From Rhododendron vialii (taxonomy: Eukaryota > Streptophyta > Magnoliopsida > Ericales > Ericaceae), in assembly GCF_030253575.1 (NCBI RefSeq), contig NC_080569.1:25804501-25868500 (forward strand): DNA of 64,000 bases, in the 5' to 3' direction. Every line of letters begins with the position of its first letter. Positions within the stretch are counted from its first letter, which is position 1. A model generated the notes under the pieces. The model did not search any database. It was not told where the DNA came from and saw only the letters and a program-made list of their open reading frames with translations. Shown in pieces: positions 9,988 through 22,500 of this stretch. Made by a program: the position numbers and the translations under genes.

Positions 9988-11167
9988 GGGAAAATTTCAA
10001 AAAAGCTCCTGAACTTTCTGACAACTTGCAAAAAAACATCTGAACTTTCACTATTAACAAAAAAACACCTAAACTTAGCATTCCGTTAGCAATTAAACCC
10101 CTGCCGTCCAATTCCGTCAATTTTTAACGGATGGAGCTAACGGAAGGAGTTAACTTTTTATTTTTTTTTACTTTTTACATTCAAAAATTACTTTTAACTC
10201 TTTCTTTTTTTTATTGGTAAATAAATATGCAATAAAGTTCTTTTTTTTCCTACTATTTATCAAAAATTACTTTAACTCTATTTTTTACTATTTATAAAAA
10301 TAACTTTAACCACCATCTTTTTTGTTTCTTTCAAATTTTACCTTTCCCCTTTTCTCTCTCTCTCTCTCTCCCTCTTTTTTTTTTAGAACTTTAACCCCAC
10401 TCCACCAATCAACTGCCAAGGCTCTAGCTCTAATTTTAGAAATTCGAAATTACTCTTTTTTTTAGCATTCTTGTTTTTTATATTTTTTACTTCCAAAATT
10501 ACTTTTAACACTTTATTTTTAGTAGTAAATAAATATGAAATAAAGTTTTTTTTTCTTACTATTTATCAAAAATTACTTTAACTCTAATCTTTACTATTTA
10601 TAATAATAACTTTAACCCATTTTTACTATTTATTGCATATTTATTTATGACTAAAAAAAAGAATGAGTTAAAAGTAATTTTTGGAAGTAAAAGTAGTAAA
10701 AAAAGAAAAGGTTACAAAGAGGAGGTTAAAAGAACTTTTGAATTTTTGAAATTGTGGCTAAGGCTTTGGCGGTTGGTTGTGGGGTTAGTTGGTGGTGTGG
10801 AGTCGATTCTAATAAGAAAAAAGGGAGAGAGAGGGGGGGGGGGGGGGGTGGAAAGGTAAAATTTGAAAATAAAACATAGGGTTAAAGTAATTTTCGATAA
10901 ATAATAAGAAAAAAAAGAACTTAATTGCATATTTATTTGCCAATAAAAAAAGAAAGAGTTAAAAGTAATTTTTGAATGTAAAAAGTAAAAAAATAAAAAG
11001 TTAACACCTTCCGTTAGCTCCATCCGTTAAAAATTGACGGAATTGGATGGCAGGGGTTTAATTGCTAACGGAATGCTAAGTTTAGGTGTTTTTTTTGTTA
11101 ATAGTGAAAGTCCAGGTGTTTTTTTGCAAATTATCAAAAAATTCAAGGGTTTTTTTGAAATTTTCCC
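9988..11167. mobile_element. Mutator-like (MULE) non-autonomous element with long inverted repeats
   Basis: The ends are GGGAAAATTTCAAAAAA on the left and its inverse TTTTTTTGAAATTTTCCC on the right. Inverted similarity runs for about 170 bp inward, through the CCGTTAGC and AACGGATGGAGC motifs on both arms. A perfect 9-bp target duplication AAACTATTA sits at 9979-9987 and 11168-11176, the length expected for Mutator-family insertions. The interior is itself partly palindromic (ATTTATTGCATATT-type blocks near 10220 and 10930). It includes CT-rich and poly-G tracts but no credible coding frame. Confidence 0.92.
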
Positions 11168-13540
11168 AAACTATTAGTTACTTCTTGAGCACCGCCACGT
11201 GGTGTTTTAGAAAACTATTCCAGCTAGGAGTCCAAGGTCCCTAAAGTACCGCATGGGCACAACATAAAATGGAACTGCGCTCTGCTTTGACTTGGGGAAC
11301 AGCAACCCCCGATAGCGTCCGTCCAAATTTTGTGTAATTTTGTTTTGCTCATATTTGTCACGACCTTTTAAATTTTTGAGAGAAAACATGTCAAATTTGT
11401 CACAACCTTTAAATTTTTGAAGGAAAAAAATATGTTTAATTCGTGTTCTACTACCTACTGTTGTCCTTTCAATTTCATTTTTGACAACATCAATGAATTC
11501 TCGAGTCGAAAAAATGAACGATTCAAATTACATTAATAAAACCTAAGTGAGCTCATTGGAAGCACCATTATTCTGTAATGTACCCTCACAATCAAGTGCT
11601 AGGTCCCTGAAAATAAACATTGCCAATTAATTTACATGAAGATGATTTTACATTTTTTTTTTTGGGTTACCAACTAACCAAGAAAAAATTGCGAAGATGA
11701 TTAAATTCACTAGACTAATCGCTAGAAAATTTACTATTTACTAATATTGCAAATTTTCACTTATCAGAGGATTGTATATTCCATGTCTACAGAATCATGG
11801 GGTTGATTGGCTCCACGTAAACTATCCCTAATGGGTTGCCTTTTCTCATGCTATAGCGATGAAAAGGTAATGTTTAGGAATTAGGAGGCTAATACAATAG
11901 TTTAAAGTACAAGAGGATTGGTCATCAAGAATTAGTCGAGATGCGGGTACGCTGGCCGGACATCCGAATTATAAAAAATACAACAATTTGAGTGGGGTGG
12001 GTGATTGATCTGATTCTATTGGTTAGAACGGCAGAAGAATGTATGATGACAAAGAATTTACAAGGTTGGTAGCTACAATGATCATCTAGATGGGCTACAT
12101 TTGTGGGATAGAGATAGATTAATTATGTGGATCTGAGGATCATCCTAAGCATGCATGGGTTTTCGAGAGCATGGTGGAAGTAATCATGGAAGAGTTCATA
12201 TTATAGTCTTTGTAGGCTTCCTAGTTATTTCCACTTTGCTGCTGGCAATATTATTGTCACTCTAGTGCAACTTTTTTCTTTCAAAGGTAGCCTTGTAAGT
12301 ATGTTAGTAGAGTGAGTGGCCAGTGGGTGACTGAATATTGTACTCCAATTGCTTTGTTTGTAGTTTACATTGAGTTCTTCTTCGATGGACATACGAGTAT
12401 TAATTTTTGTAGAGTTTGAATTTTGGGCAATTTTGGCCAAAAAAGAGAGAGAGAGGCTAAATCTCCTCTAAATTCTAAATATTTAATCGAATAAAACTTA
12501 TTTTGGCTTAAAGTAGATACTTGGAACCAAAATTTAATTACACCCAATATAGATACTTGGTTTTTGCACATCGATATGAGAGGTAAGTTCAAGTTGGAAA
12601 GTGAGGAACATGTTTTTATGACCATAAATAGAAATACATAAAAGGTTTGAATTTTTTAACATTTTTTGAATATTTTCAAAACAATAAAATAGCCATTTAT
12701 AATTGTGATATCTTTTATCCATCTAAGTTGACACCATTAGTCAAATGATGATAATGGGTGGATCTGTATATAAAATAGCGGATGTATATAAAATAGCGAA
12801 TGTGATTGTAATTCAATAGAACCAAAATGGAAGGACAACGTATTTGTAAAAAACTTTACAAAAGATCAGTGTAATTATCCTTGAAAATATCAACAAAAAT
12901 GCTACACACACAACATTTCCCGCACAACAACTTACACAGCCGCTAACGCCATCTCAAAAAGACGTCGTTTTCTTAGGGAAAAAAAAACCCATGTCACGCT
13001 TTTCCGGTTTTCCCTTTCCTTTCCCTCTCCACATTTACGATCAGAGAAGAGAATAAAGAGAGAGGGGGGCTCACACCACCACCACCACTGGCGACGACGC
13101 TTCCCACTTTCACCGGTGATCACGCTTTCCACCTCCACCACCAGAACCCAACCCCAGCGATCCCAACCGCCGGCGACCGCCACCACCAACGTCTTTTGGG
13201 CAGTCCGATGACGTTATCCCACCATGAAGGTCTCTCTCTTTCGTTCAATTAGGGTTCGAACCTCGACAAAGACGTTTGGGGGTTCGGAGATTTGTAGACT
13301 TATCTAATTAACTCGCCTGCTAACCACTCCACGGATGTGTACAATATTTGGAAGAAAAACAAAAACAACAGAGCCACTGGTTCAAGTTAAAAAAAAATAA
13401 AAGGAGCACTGCTAGGTATCCAAAAAAGGAAAATCAAGGTAACGGAGCCAAGGTCCGCTTTTTAAACCCTCCGCCTTAAAATCCCAAAGAAGTTCGAACC
13501 ACTCTCATTCCCCGCCGCTAGGGCCTTCCTGTAAACAACA
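11168..13540. other. Intergenic region upstream of APC4
   Basis: I see no convincing gene. A SINE 3'-end remnant (ATTAGTCGAGATGCGGGTACG) lies near 11935-11975. From about 13020 to 13260 the DNA becomes GC- and CCACCA-rich, followed by CT-rich sequence and GGGTTCG, which resembles a plant 5' UTR or first-exon context. It may be an upstream transcript start for APC4 or a remnant of another gene. The APC4 ATG follows at 13541. Confidence 0.4.
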
Positions 13541-16500
13541 ATGGACACAGATAAAGCTCAAAGTGGGCTTCCATTTCAGCTCCAGTTCGACAAGCCTCTC
13601 CCCTCCCAGGTTTCTCTCTCTCCTGCTCCTATCCGTTTTGCTCTCCATTTATTCGTATATACTTATAGGTGCATTATATACCCATAGAAGCACCCATTCT
13701 TTTGGGTAAATAGAAGTACCCATTTATGTGTGCATCACATACCCAGTTGCTCATTTTTTTCAAATCAAAACGTATTGTGTTGACAGATTAAAATAGCGGA
13801 ATGGAACCCAGAAAAGGATTTGCTCGCCATGGTCACAGAAGACTCTAAGATTGTCCTCCATCGTTTCAATTGGCAGCGGTTGTGGATTGTCTCTCCAGGT
13901 GAGCTCACTCTTTCTCTGTGTTTGTCTTCCACTACTTGATTTTGTTGGGAAAAGAACCAAATGCACGCAGCGGAATAGTACGAAAAAATAAAATCATTCA
14001 TAACAAGAAAGCGTGACAGCAGTATTGCGCTCGCACCATTTTTTACTACGTTCTAGAATGACGAAAAGTGTTTCATCAGCTGTTAGGCTAACCACATTAC
14101 ATAGGCCAGGTTTTGCTGAACATATTGCTGTAGTACCCTTAGTCACCCTTAGCCTCATTCGTTGGATCGGGCTTCACAATACTGAACAGAGTTCCGATTT
14201 TCAGCTAGAACCGTATAAGTTCTTGAAAGCGAGTAGAGATGCTTAATATTGGAGAAGAATGAAAGTGTCATAATGGGATGCTTGAGAAGTTGCTAGTGAT
14301 GGAATAGGATAGGTTCACATGTCATGGTAGTGCATTCGAGACTTTAAATGTATTGTGTTGTTTGATGTAATAAAAATATGAGCATTTGGGATAGCAGCTA
14401 CAATGTCACATTGTTTCCTGGCAAGGACAAGCAGGAGAGTGAATGCTAGGCGTTTGTCTATGGTCGAGATTTTGAGGGGACAAATAATTTGAATGGTTGA
14501 GTGCTTTCCAAAAACCAATTGTTTTTAAGGCCTTTATGCAGAAGTTCCATGTTGTTTTCTGCATTATTGGCAAGGAGTTGGTTTAGGGTTAGTGGTTTCA
14601 ATTGCAGCTTGTTCCCGACAAAGTTGAGGCCTCCTTGGCCAAAATTTTTGAGTCTTTTTTTGTTGTTTTCTCTTTATTGTTACTAGATTCGCGCCAATTT
14701 TTTTGAATTAATTGTTCATCTTGACAAGAGGAGTCGGAAAAGTATAAAATATAGTGCATAGTTGAAAATAGTTCACTAAAGATGGAAAACGTTTGGAAAA
14801 GTTGGTCTTTTATTGTCTTTATCATCATGTTACATGAACTTTTTTAAACTTCCGTCTCCATTTTTTGTACTTTTCCGGTTTCCCTCACGGAGATGAATGA
14901 TCTGATGTAAAAATTGTGACAGAAAACTAAAAAAAAACAACTAAAAGTTAAATAATACCAACTGTTTTTCCCCAAAAATAATTTAGTCCAAAAGGCCCCT
15001 TTCCAGTTCTGTTGCACTAGGATTCATGTTATGTGAAAAATAGTGGTATTGTAGTGAAGCACTCAATCTGTATAATCATGGACTTATAAGAAACTAGTTT
15101 TATGTGTCTTGGATTGCAATTTTAATGGTATATCTGAGTTTGTTAAGATACTACTTTCTAGTTACTAGGTTAACTTGAACAAGACAGCGTAGTTCTGCAC
15201 CTCTTGGTTCTTTGTTTCACCATCAAAACCTTGTTTTAGTCTGTTGATTTAAATGGGATCTAATATCCATCAAACTTGTTTTTCTATTTATTATGGACTT
15301 GACAGAATTACAATTTTCGTTTGTAGGGAAATGCATAACATCCTTATGCTGGCGTCCTGATGGTAAAGCTATAGCTGTGGGGCTTGAAGATGGGACCATT
15401 TCGTTGCATGATGTTGAAGTAAGTAACTCATGGTTGGCCATCTCTAAAAGGGGGAGAAACAAATATCAACCTTAAGAGTGTTTTCCCCCAATTCACACGT
15501 GGGTTGGAAACAAATTCTGGGACCCAAGTACTCGCAGATTCTGTATTTTCAAAATGCGACTTTTAAACAAATTCGAGATTGGAGTCTTTACTTCATCCCA
15601 AAGTCTGAAATGAAGAAGTTCAAATGATTTTAGTCTCCTTATTTAACTGTGCCCCACGAAGACAAACTCCCAGTTCACCTTCATTCTTCATTATGTTTCT
15701 CTTTGTTTATATTCAATGTACAGCTAAATATAGTAGCTGTACTAAGACACACAGATTTTCAAGGTTGCTTATGGGTACTTTTATGTCCCTTGTGTGCTGC
15801 AGAATGGAAAATTGTTGAGAAGCATAAAGTCCCATACTGTTGCTGTTGTTTGTCTTAATTGGGAGGAAGATGGAACAAAGAATGTGAGTACGCATTTGCT
15901 ACACAAGTTTTAGCTGATTCATACTGCAATGCCAGAGTTAGATGCCCAATTTCCTTGCAGATGAGTTTTGAATTGTGATTTAGTTAGATTAAAATTGGTT
16001 GATTGATGGAATGGGCCCTGTCATTGTTTGTTATAACTTAAGATTGTTTATGTGCTGGTTGTTGTAATGAGTTACCAACCATGCAAGGTAGCTTGGCCTC
16101 CAGGAAAAAATATGCAGCTGCATTTGATACCCTTTTGTCTTCAGATATTTGGTGCTGAATGCATAGGTTGCCTCCTACTCATGAGTCATGAGTAATTAGC
16201 AGTCAACTAGCAACTAGAATTTTTAACAAAGATAGCCTATTAAAAACTATACTCCAGCTGGGCTATACAAGGTTCAATTTTCTCATATTATTTTCACTTT
16301 TCATTTTGTGCCTTTCTATTGCTAAACATTCTTTTTTTCCCCGTTCTCCTCTTTCTTAATAGCACAATTGAGTCGGTTAGGCGAGGCATTATGTAAGTCA
16401 CGAGAGTGGCATTAAGGACTACTCACATGGTATTATAGATGCCAACGTTTCACTCACGTGTTGGGTAAAGTCACATCAAAGCTTGCTCCTTGTTATCAGG

Positions 16501-19500
16501 GTGGCAACCTGGGATTGAAGGGATAGGCTAGTGACAAACATGAGCATGTGTCCACTATGGGCTACATGTTCTTGCTCAGCGGGGCGACTGCTTTTTGATG
16601 TAGGAAGAAACAGTTTTGCATTACTTTGCCCAATGCCCACACTAAGATTTGGAGTATGTTGCTTGTTCAGTGCCATAGCAAGAAGCTGTTTGGTTGAGGA
16701 GATTCCTTCAGCGCCTTGGAGTCACTTCTCTACCAGAGGACCCTGGCGCTTATGTAGTGAGTAGGATGAGACATTACATATCTTGTTTCTTTGAGAGCCA
16801 GCGAGTTGAGTGTTTTGTTGCTTGTGCAGTACACAAAATTTATTTGTTTTCAGATGCCACCTTAGATGGGTTAAGATGAGACTTTAAATATTGGAAATAA
16901 AGTAATTCCTCAACATCTTATAGCCTAAATAAAGCTGAACGTGGGTTCTAAACAGGCGCTAAATAAAAGATTATGCTAAGAAACTTAGGTTAGGCATTTT
17001 TGTGGGGACTAGAATAAGATTCCTACGACATCAAAGGGTGACATGCCCAATCTTGTGGGAGCTCTGTCCTGTCATACCGTATGCACTATTGTCAACTATT
17101 TGCAGGAGTGGTCCAGTATTGTGTGGCCCTTATAGGCAACAGTATGATCTATCCTATGCCATTGAACCTGACACTATGTCATAAAGTAAGGTCTTGGTGT
17201 CGCTAATGTTTTCAAAAGATCATGGTTGATGCATTGGAGATGTGCAGGAAAGCAGTCTATTCTAGGTGGATTGACTAGGACAGATTTTGCGATGAGTCAC
17301 TCAAACAAGCCCGGACATATCTGAACCAGTCTAGCCTACTCATTTGTCAATAACTTGAGCCTAACCCGACTAGGCTTGGGTTGGTGATCTTAGGCCTTCA
17401 AGGTTGGGCCTAGTCATAGTTGTCACGTCAAGGCTCACTCTTGGGGCCTGGAGGGGGTCCAAGCGAGGTGACTTGACAAAGGCGAGGCCTAGGTGACTGC
17501 TTGGTGAGCCTCTTTCAATTTGAACCAATTTAATTCTGAAGGGCAAAAATGTAACTAAGGTCTCAACCTTAGGGCTAAATGATCTTCACATTAGTACATC
17601 ACGTCAATCTCTCATATCTCAATGGAACGACTTGAACCAAATGATTTCGCTCTACCTGTGTTTTATATATTGCATTATTGTCTTTTATTGACTTTGAGTT
17701 CTTCTCTATGCAAGAATTGTCGACTATTTGGCATTTGGTGGATGATTTTATTGATTTTTAAATGGTACACTTTCTAAACTTCACTATCTTAATTTTTATT
17801 ATTTAAAAAGTTGGTGTGTGCCCGTTTCTCGCCTAAGTGCGCCTCGCTTCAAATAAGGTATGTGCCTTGCCTCACGCCTAGTCCCCAACAGTCCTTTGCA
17901 CCTTGGTGCGCCTCTTGCCCTTAAGAAGATTGGCCTAAGCAAGCCTCACTGCAATTTGAGCTGGGCACTGATAGGCCTCCAACCCGAATGAATGTGCCCG
18001 AGTTGCGCACTTGTTGCAGAACTAATGAAACATGAATAGATCTTTAAAATTCCATCACATTGGGCTTGAAATTGCTGTTACATTGTTCACTTCTGCCAAC
18101 GATAACAATCTTTCAAGAAGTTCAAAGCATTGATGATTATTGATTAGATGTTGTGGGGCTTCGATATACAACAATGAATGCCGAAGATGATAGGTGGCTA
18201 AAATAAAATTTACCGGTGGGTCTTTCATAGCTTAACATGAGCAGAGTAGGACATATAGAGCCAAGATCTTGAAGTACATGTCTTGATTTATGAATTTTAA
18301 TCTAACCTTTTGCCTTCTTATTGGCTTTCTAAGGCTCCAACTGTTCGCCACTTAATTTCAAACGCTAAGTTAATTGGTTCTGGAGTAGGGTTTCTCCAGT
18401 ACATTTTTCGTAGGAAGTAATCTTGCATTGAGCAATCTTTAAAATCTTACTCCATTTTTACCTTAATCGCCACGATGTCATTCAGTGAAAACATCTGCGA
18501 CTCGGCGTCGCCTAGTAATTAAGACATTCCTATTGTAGGATTTTAATGTTTTACTTAGCTGTCCTAATGTAAATGAAGGGGTCACTGTTCTCTATTGTGA
18601 ATTAGGATGATCGTGGTGGCCTCTCAACTTATGAAGACCGCACTTCCCGTTTCTTTCCTCCTGCGCCAAGGGTTCCTCGGACGCCTGGAGTTGTTTCTGG
18701 AGATACTGGTTTTATGGATGAAACAGAAGATTCATTTCGGGAGCTATCAAATTCTTCACATCAACGATTTAACATCTTATGTAGTGGGGACAAAGATGGA
18801 AGCATCTGCTTTAGTATATTTGGCATATTTCCCATAGGAAAAGTTGTAAGTTGATTCTGGATCCCGACATAGTGGAAATAACCATATATGTGGCATATTT
18901 CGCTTCACTACATCACTCTCTAGTCTTTTCTTTCTTTTTTTGTATTGATTTTGACAAGTCTCCTTGTGGAATCTACGGGATTATGTGCCAGAATATACAC
19001 AGGTTTTCTCTTTCTAATCAACCAATGGACAACTGCATGCATTGTCGGCTTCTGAATGCCTCGATTTGCAAGGTATCTTGTCCTTGATTTGAGTTGTACG
19101 CTAGATATCTATCTAATTATGTGATGCTGGTGTCTGTGGAGCATATGTATTATGGTTTCTGCCCTAGACTCCCACTGCTCAAAGGCATATTTATCATTAT
19201 TGTTTCTGCTATATACATCTGGCTATTTCATTTCCAATTAAATTGATTAGTACTTTTGTTGCGTAAGCCATGATATCTTGAGAGGTTTATGAATATACTG
19301 AATTAGTGTTAACAATATGAATGGGACTACAAACAAAAATATAGCCCTTGAGAATTTCCTTTTGGGAAGGCTAAAAAACTATGTGCAATAGAATCATAAA
19401 CAATTTGCTACCTTCCAAAATAAGTTTTCTTTTTTCGCCCAGTTAGTTTCGACTAGTTTAGTCTTTCTCTTCTCTGTAAAAGAAATAAAATAAAATAAAA

Positions 19501-22500
19501 TAAACTTTGATCTGTGCCTGTACTGCAATACAAATTACATGTTGGAATGTTTCGAGGATCCTTCTAATATCTGCTGAGAACTAGAAGAGAAATTCTGAAA
19601 AATGCACGTCTGTATGGTTGAAGTTTGGAAAAAAATTTGCTTAAATAGGGAAAATTAATCTGCGAAGTCAACCAAACAATGAACTTTCAAAAAGTCTGGA
19701 CTATGGAAGAAATATATCTGAATGGAAACCTATTAAAAACCCAATATCGCATTCCTTTAGCTCTATCAATTTTGATTTCTCTGAAAAGTTGTTTCAGGAA
19801 GGAGTGAATTGGTTTCCAAGCTGTTTGCACATTTCTTCTACAGGGTTATTTTGGGTTATACTAGTGCTCATAATTCTTTGCTGAAGCGTTGGATAATAAT
19901 ATGGAAGAAAAAAAAGAAGAAAGAATCTGTCTATATTTGTCTAGTTTGGGACAATGTCTATGGATAATTATGGGCAAATAGCTCGTTAGTTTCCCAATTA
20001 GGAGACTTAGCTGCAGAATGAATAATCTCCTACTAAAAGAGAAGTTATCTTATCCGACTATGAATCCAGTTTTAATTCGTTGACACGAGTCTGCCTTTTC
20101 ATGTCAGTTTTTTTTTTCCTACTGTAAGATCATGTCTTTAGATACTCCTGTGTTAGGTGGCTTTGGCAAAAGATCTTTGTCATTTGATGGTCATTTGCTC
20201 TGGGGAGCTTTTGGAAGACGGTGTTGGACCAAGCAACAGTCCTATATCTGGACGTGATTTAGCTGGTTTGCATTGCTTAGTGCTTGATACTTCAATATTT
20301 TGGAAGAGGTAATTTGACCATGTTGTAGAAAATTTAATTATTTCAAGAGTTTTAGAAGCTAACGAGTCATGTAATCTTGAAGTCACATGAATTTGAGTCG
20401 TTCCCAATTTTGCCTTTTGGTAATCCACTGCTTTATTTGCTCAGGAATTGATGCTTTAGCCTTTATGTTCTTAATGTGGTTATTTTCTTTTAGCATCTTC
20501 CAACCAATCACGTTTTTTGCATTTATCATTTGTACTACATGTGCTGTGCTTCGTTGCTGTCCCTCCTTTAAATCATATCTATCATGCATAATAATTAGCT
20601 TTTGTTTCTTATATGTGGTTCTATTTATTTCTCTATCTGACCATGTTTTGCTGGTGTTTCTGTTCATAAGAGTTCATTTTAGGATTTGTTTTCAAAAGAT
20701 TCATCTTCTGACATGAAATGAAACTATGAGAGATCTAAAAAAAATCTATATTTGGCAACACTGTTTTCATAGCTCACAGTTTGTGGCTAAGAGACGGACA
20801 AAAATGGTTATGGCTGTGATAGTTGGAACCTTTACTTGGGTCACCATATTTAACTATCTTCTTACCTGTTTCCTTTGCTTTTTTCATCTCCAACTATTAT
20901 AGGAAGAATGAGCTTCACCAGGTTGCTCAACAGGCTTCCAATATTGAGGATTTAACTGAAGTCATCCGGGCATCACTATCAGTCATGTGTAAGCTGTGGT
21001 CTGATGCCATGCATACATTTCATGAGAAATTCGATTCTCTTTCTACTCTGATTATTGACCACGGTAATGGCTGACAATAATTAGGATTTAATGGTTGTCC
21101 TATTTGTTTTCCCCTCACATGTCTCCATAATTAAAACACAGGACTGGATTCGACTCCCCAGGAGGAGTTTCTGAGCCTTTTAGGTGGTGCTCGAACAAGT
21201 CCACCAGTTCATCAATTTCTAGTCAATTCTCTTGGTGAAGCGGTATGCTTTTCTTACACCATGTATTGAATTATGAAAGCAAAATTGTGATAATTTCTAA
21301 TTCACTTTGTTATCACTGAATAGGGTCTCAAGCGTGTAGGGAAGGTAGTTTGTGGTGCCGGAAAAGAGCTTCAGCTTATTGTCCTTGATCATCTGCAGGT
21401 GTCCTCCTAAAAACTTTAAATCATCAAGATTATGGTGTCAAATCTGATTTCTTGGTATTGGTGAAATTTAATATGTGACTCATTCTACAATTATACTTAT
21501 TGCCAACATGGCCACGGCAATGGAAGTATGTGTTTGCAAATTTTACCATCTAAATTGTGAACAAAACGCTGGCTTATTTCTTAATCAAGTACTGGTGATT
21601 GGAAATACTAGAACGGGCTCACCTTCGCCATTGATGGAACCGTCAGCTGTTCTGTGCTGCTGTCATTAGTTTTTCTCAAATGACATGATTAACTTTTTGC
21701 GTACAAATTGAGTTATGAATTTGTCTAGTCTTGCTCCTTATTCCAAGGGCTTCAGTGGAAACTGAATGTTTTGGATGTCTATTTTCCAGCCGGCTGTAGA
21801 AATTATTGGATTCAGAATAGGAGAACTGAGAGGCCTTTCAAAATGGCGAGCACGTTTTCAGGGAATTGGGTTGGATGAGACGTTAACGAGTAACGCAACT
21901 GAAAAAGCTGGTATATTGCTCATTCAAGTTGAACGATTCATGAGGGTTCTATCCTCTGTGGTGCAGCAGGTGTGCCATTGTTTTACTTTCGTGCATACAT
22001 ATGATTTCTTTTAATCTTAATTTATGCTCCTTAGATTTCATTTCTTCTTATGATAATGAGACATGACCTGTTTTTATTTTTATTTTTATAGAATATATAC
22101 TTATACTTGTGTTTTTGGTTTTAATTTATTCTAAAATTTACCTTCTCCAAAATGTATAGCCATACTAACTTCTGTTAACTGATGCAAAAGAGGTGATACA
22201 ATCTTTCTTCGGATTCAAAGTAGTAGAATGGTATAAAATAACAACTGAACTTTGGTCTTTGTATTTGGTGCAGCATCTTTACAATGCTGTTGAACTCTAC
22301 TCCATCTACAGGATATACAACTTAGAGGTCTTCCAAGGCCATACATTACTAGGTTTGCTTGAAGAGATCTTTTGTAATTGATAAGACAATTTTATGATCT
22401 TCAGAGGATTAGAGAAGTATTGGGGGATGGTGGAATCTAAAATGAGTAATAACTCCGTCGCATTGTATGCCAAAGTGTTTCTCTTGTAGAAACCAAAGCT

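Noticed and set aside
10647..11023. Open frames inside the Mutator-like element
   Set aside because: Lysine- or phenylalanine-rich low-complexity products of AT-rich inverted arms, not transposase.
20387..20716. 109-codon plus-strand frame in APC4 intron 7
   Set aside because: Hydrophobic T-rich intron sequence with no family resemblance; it starts just after a real exon.
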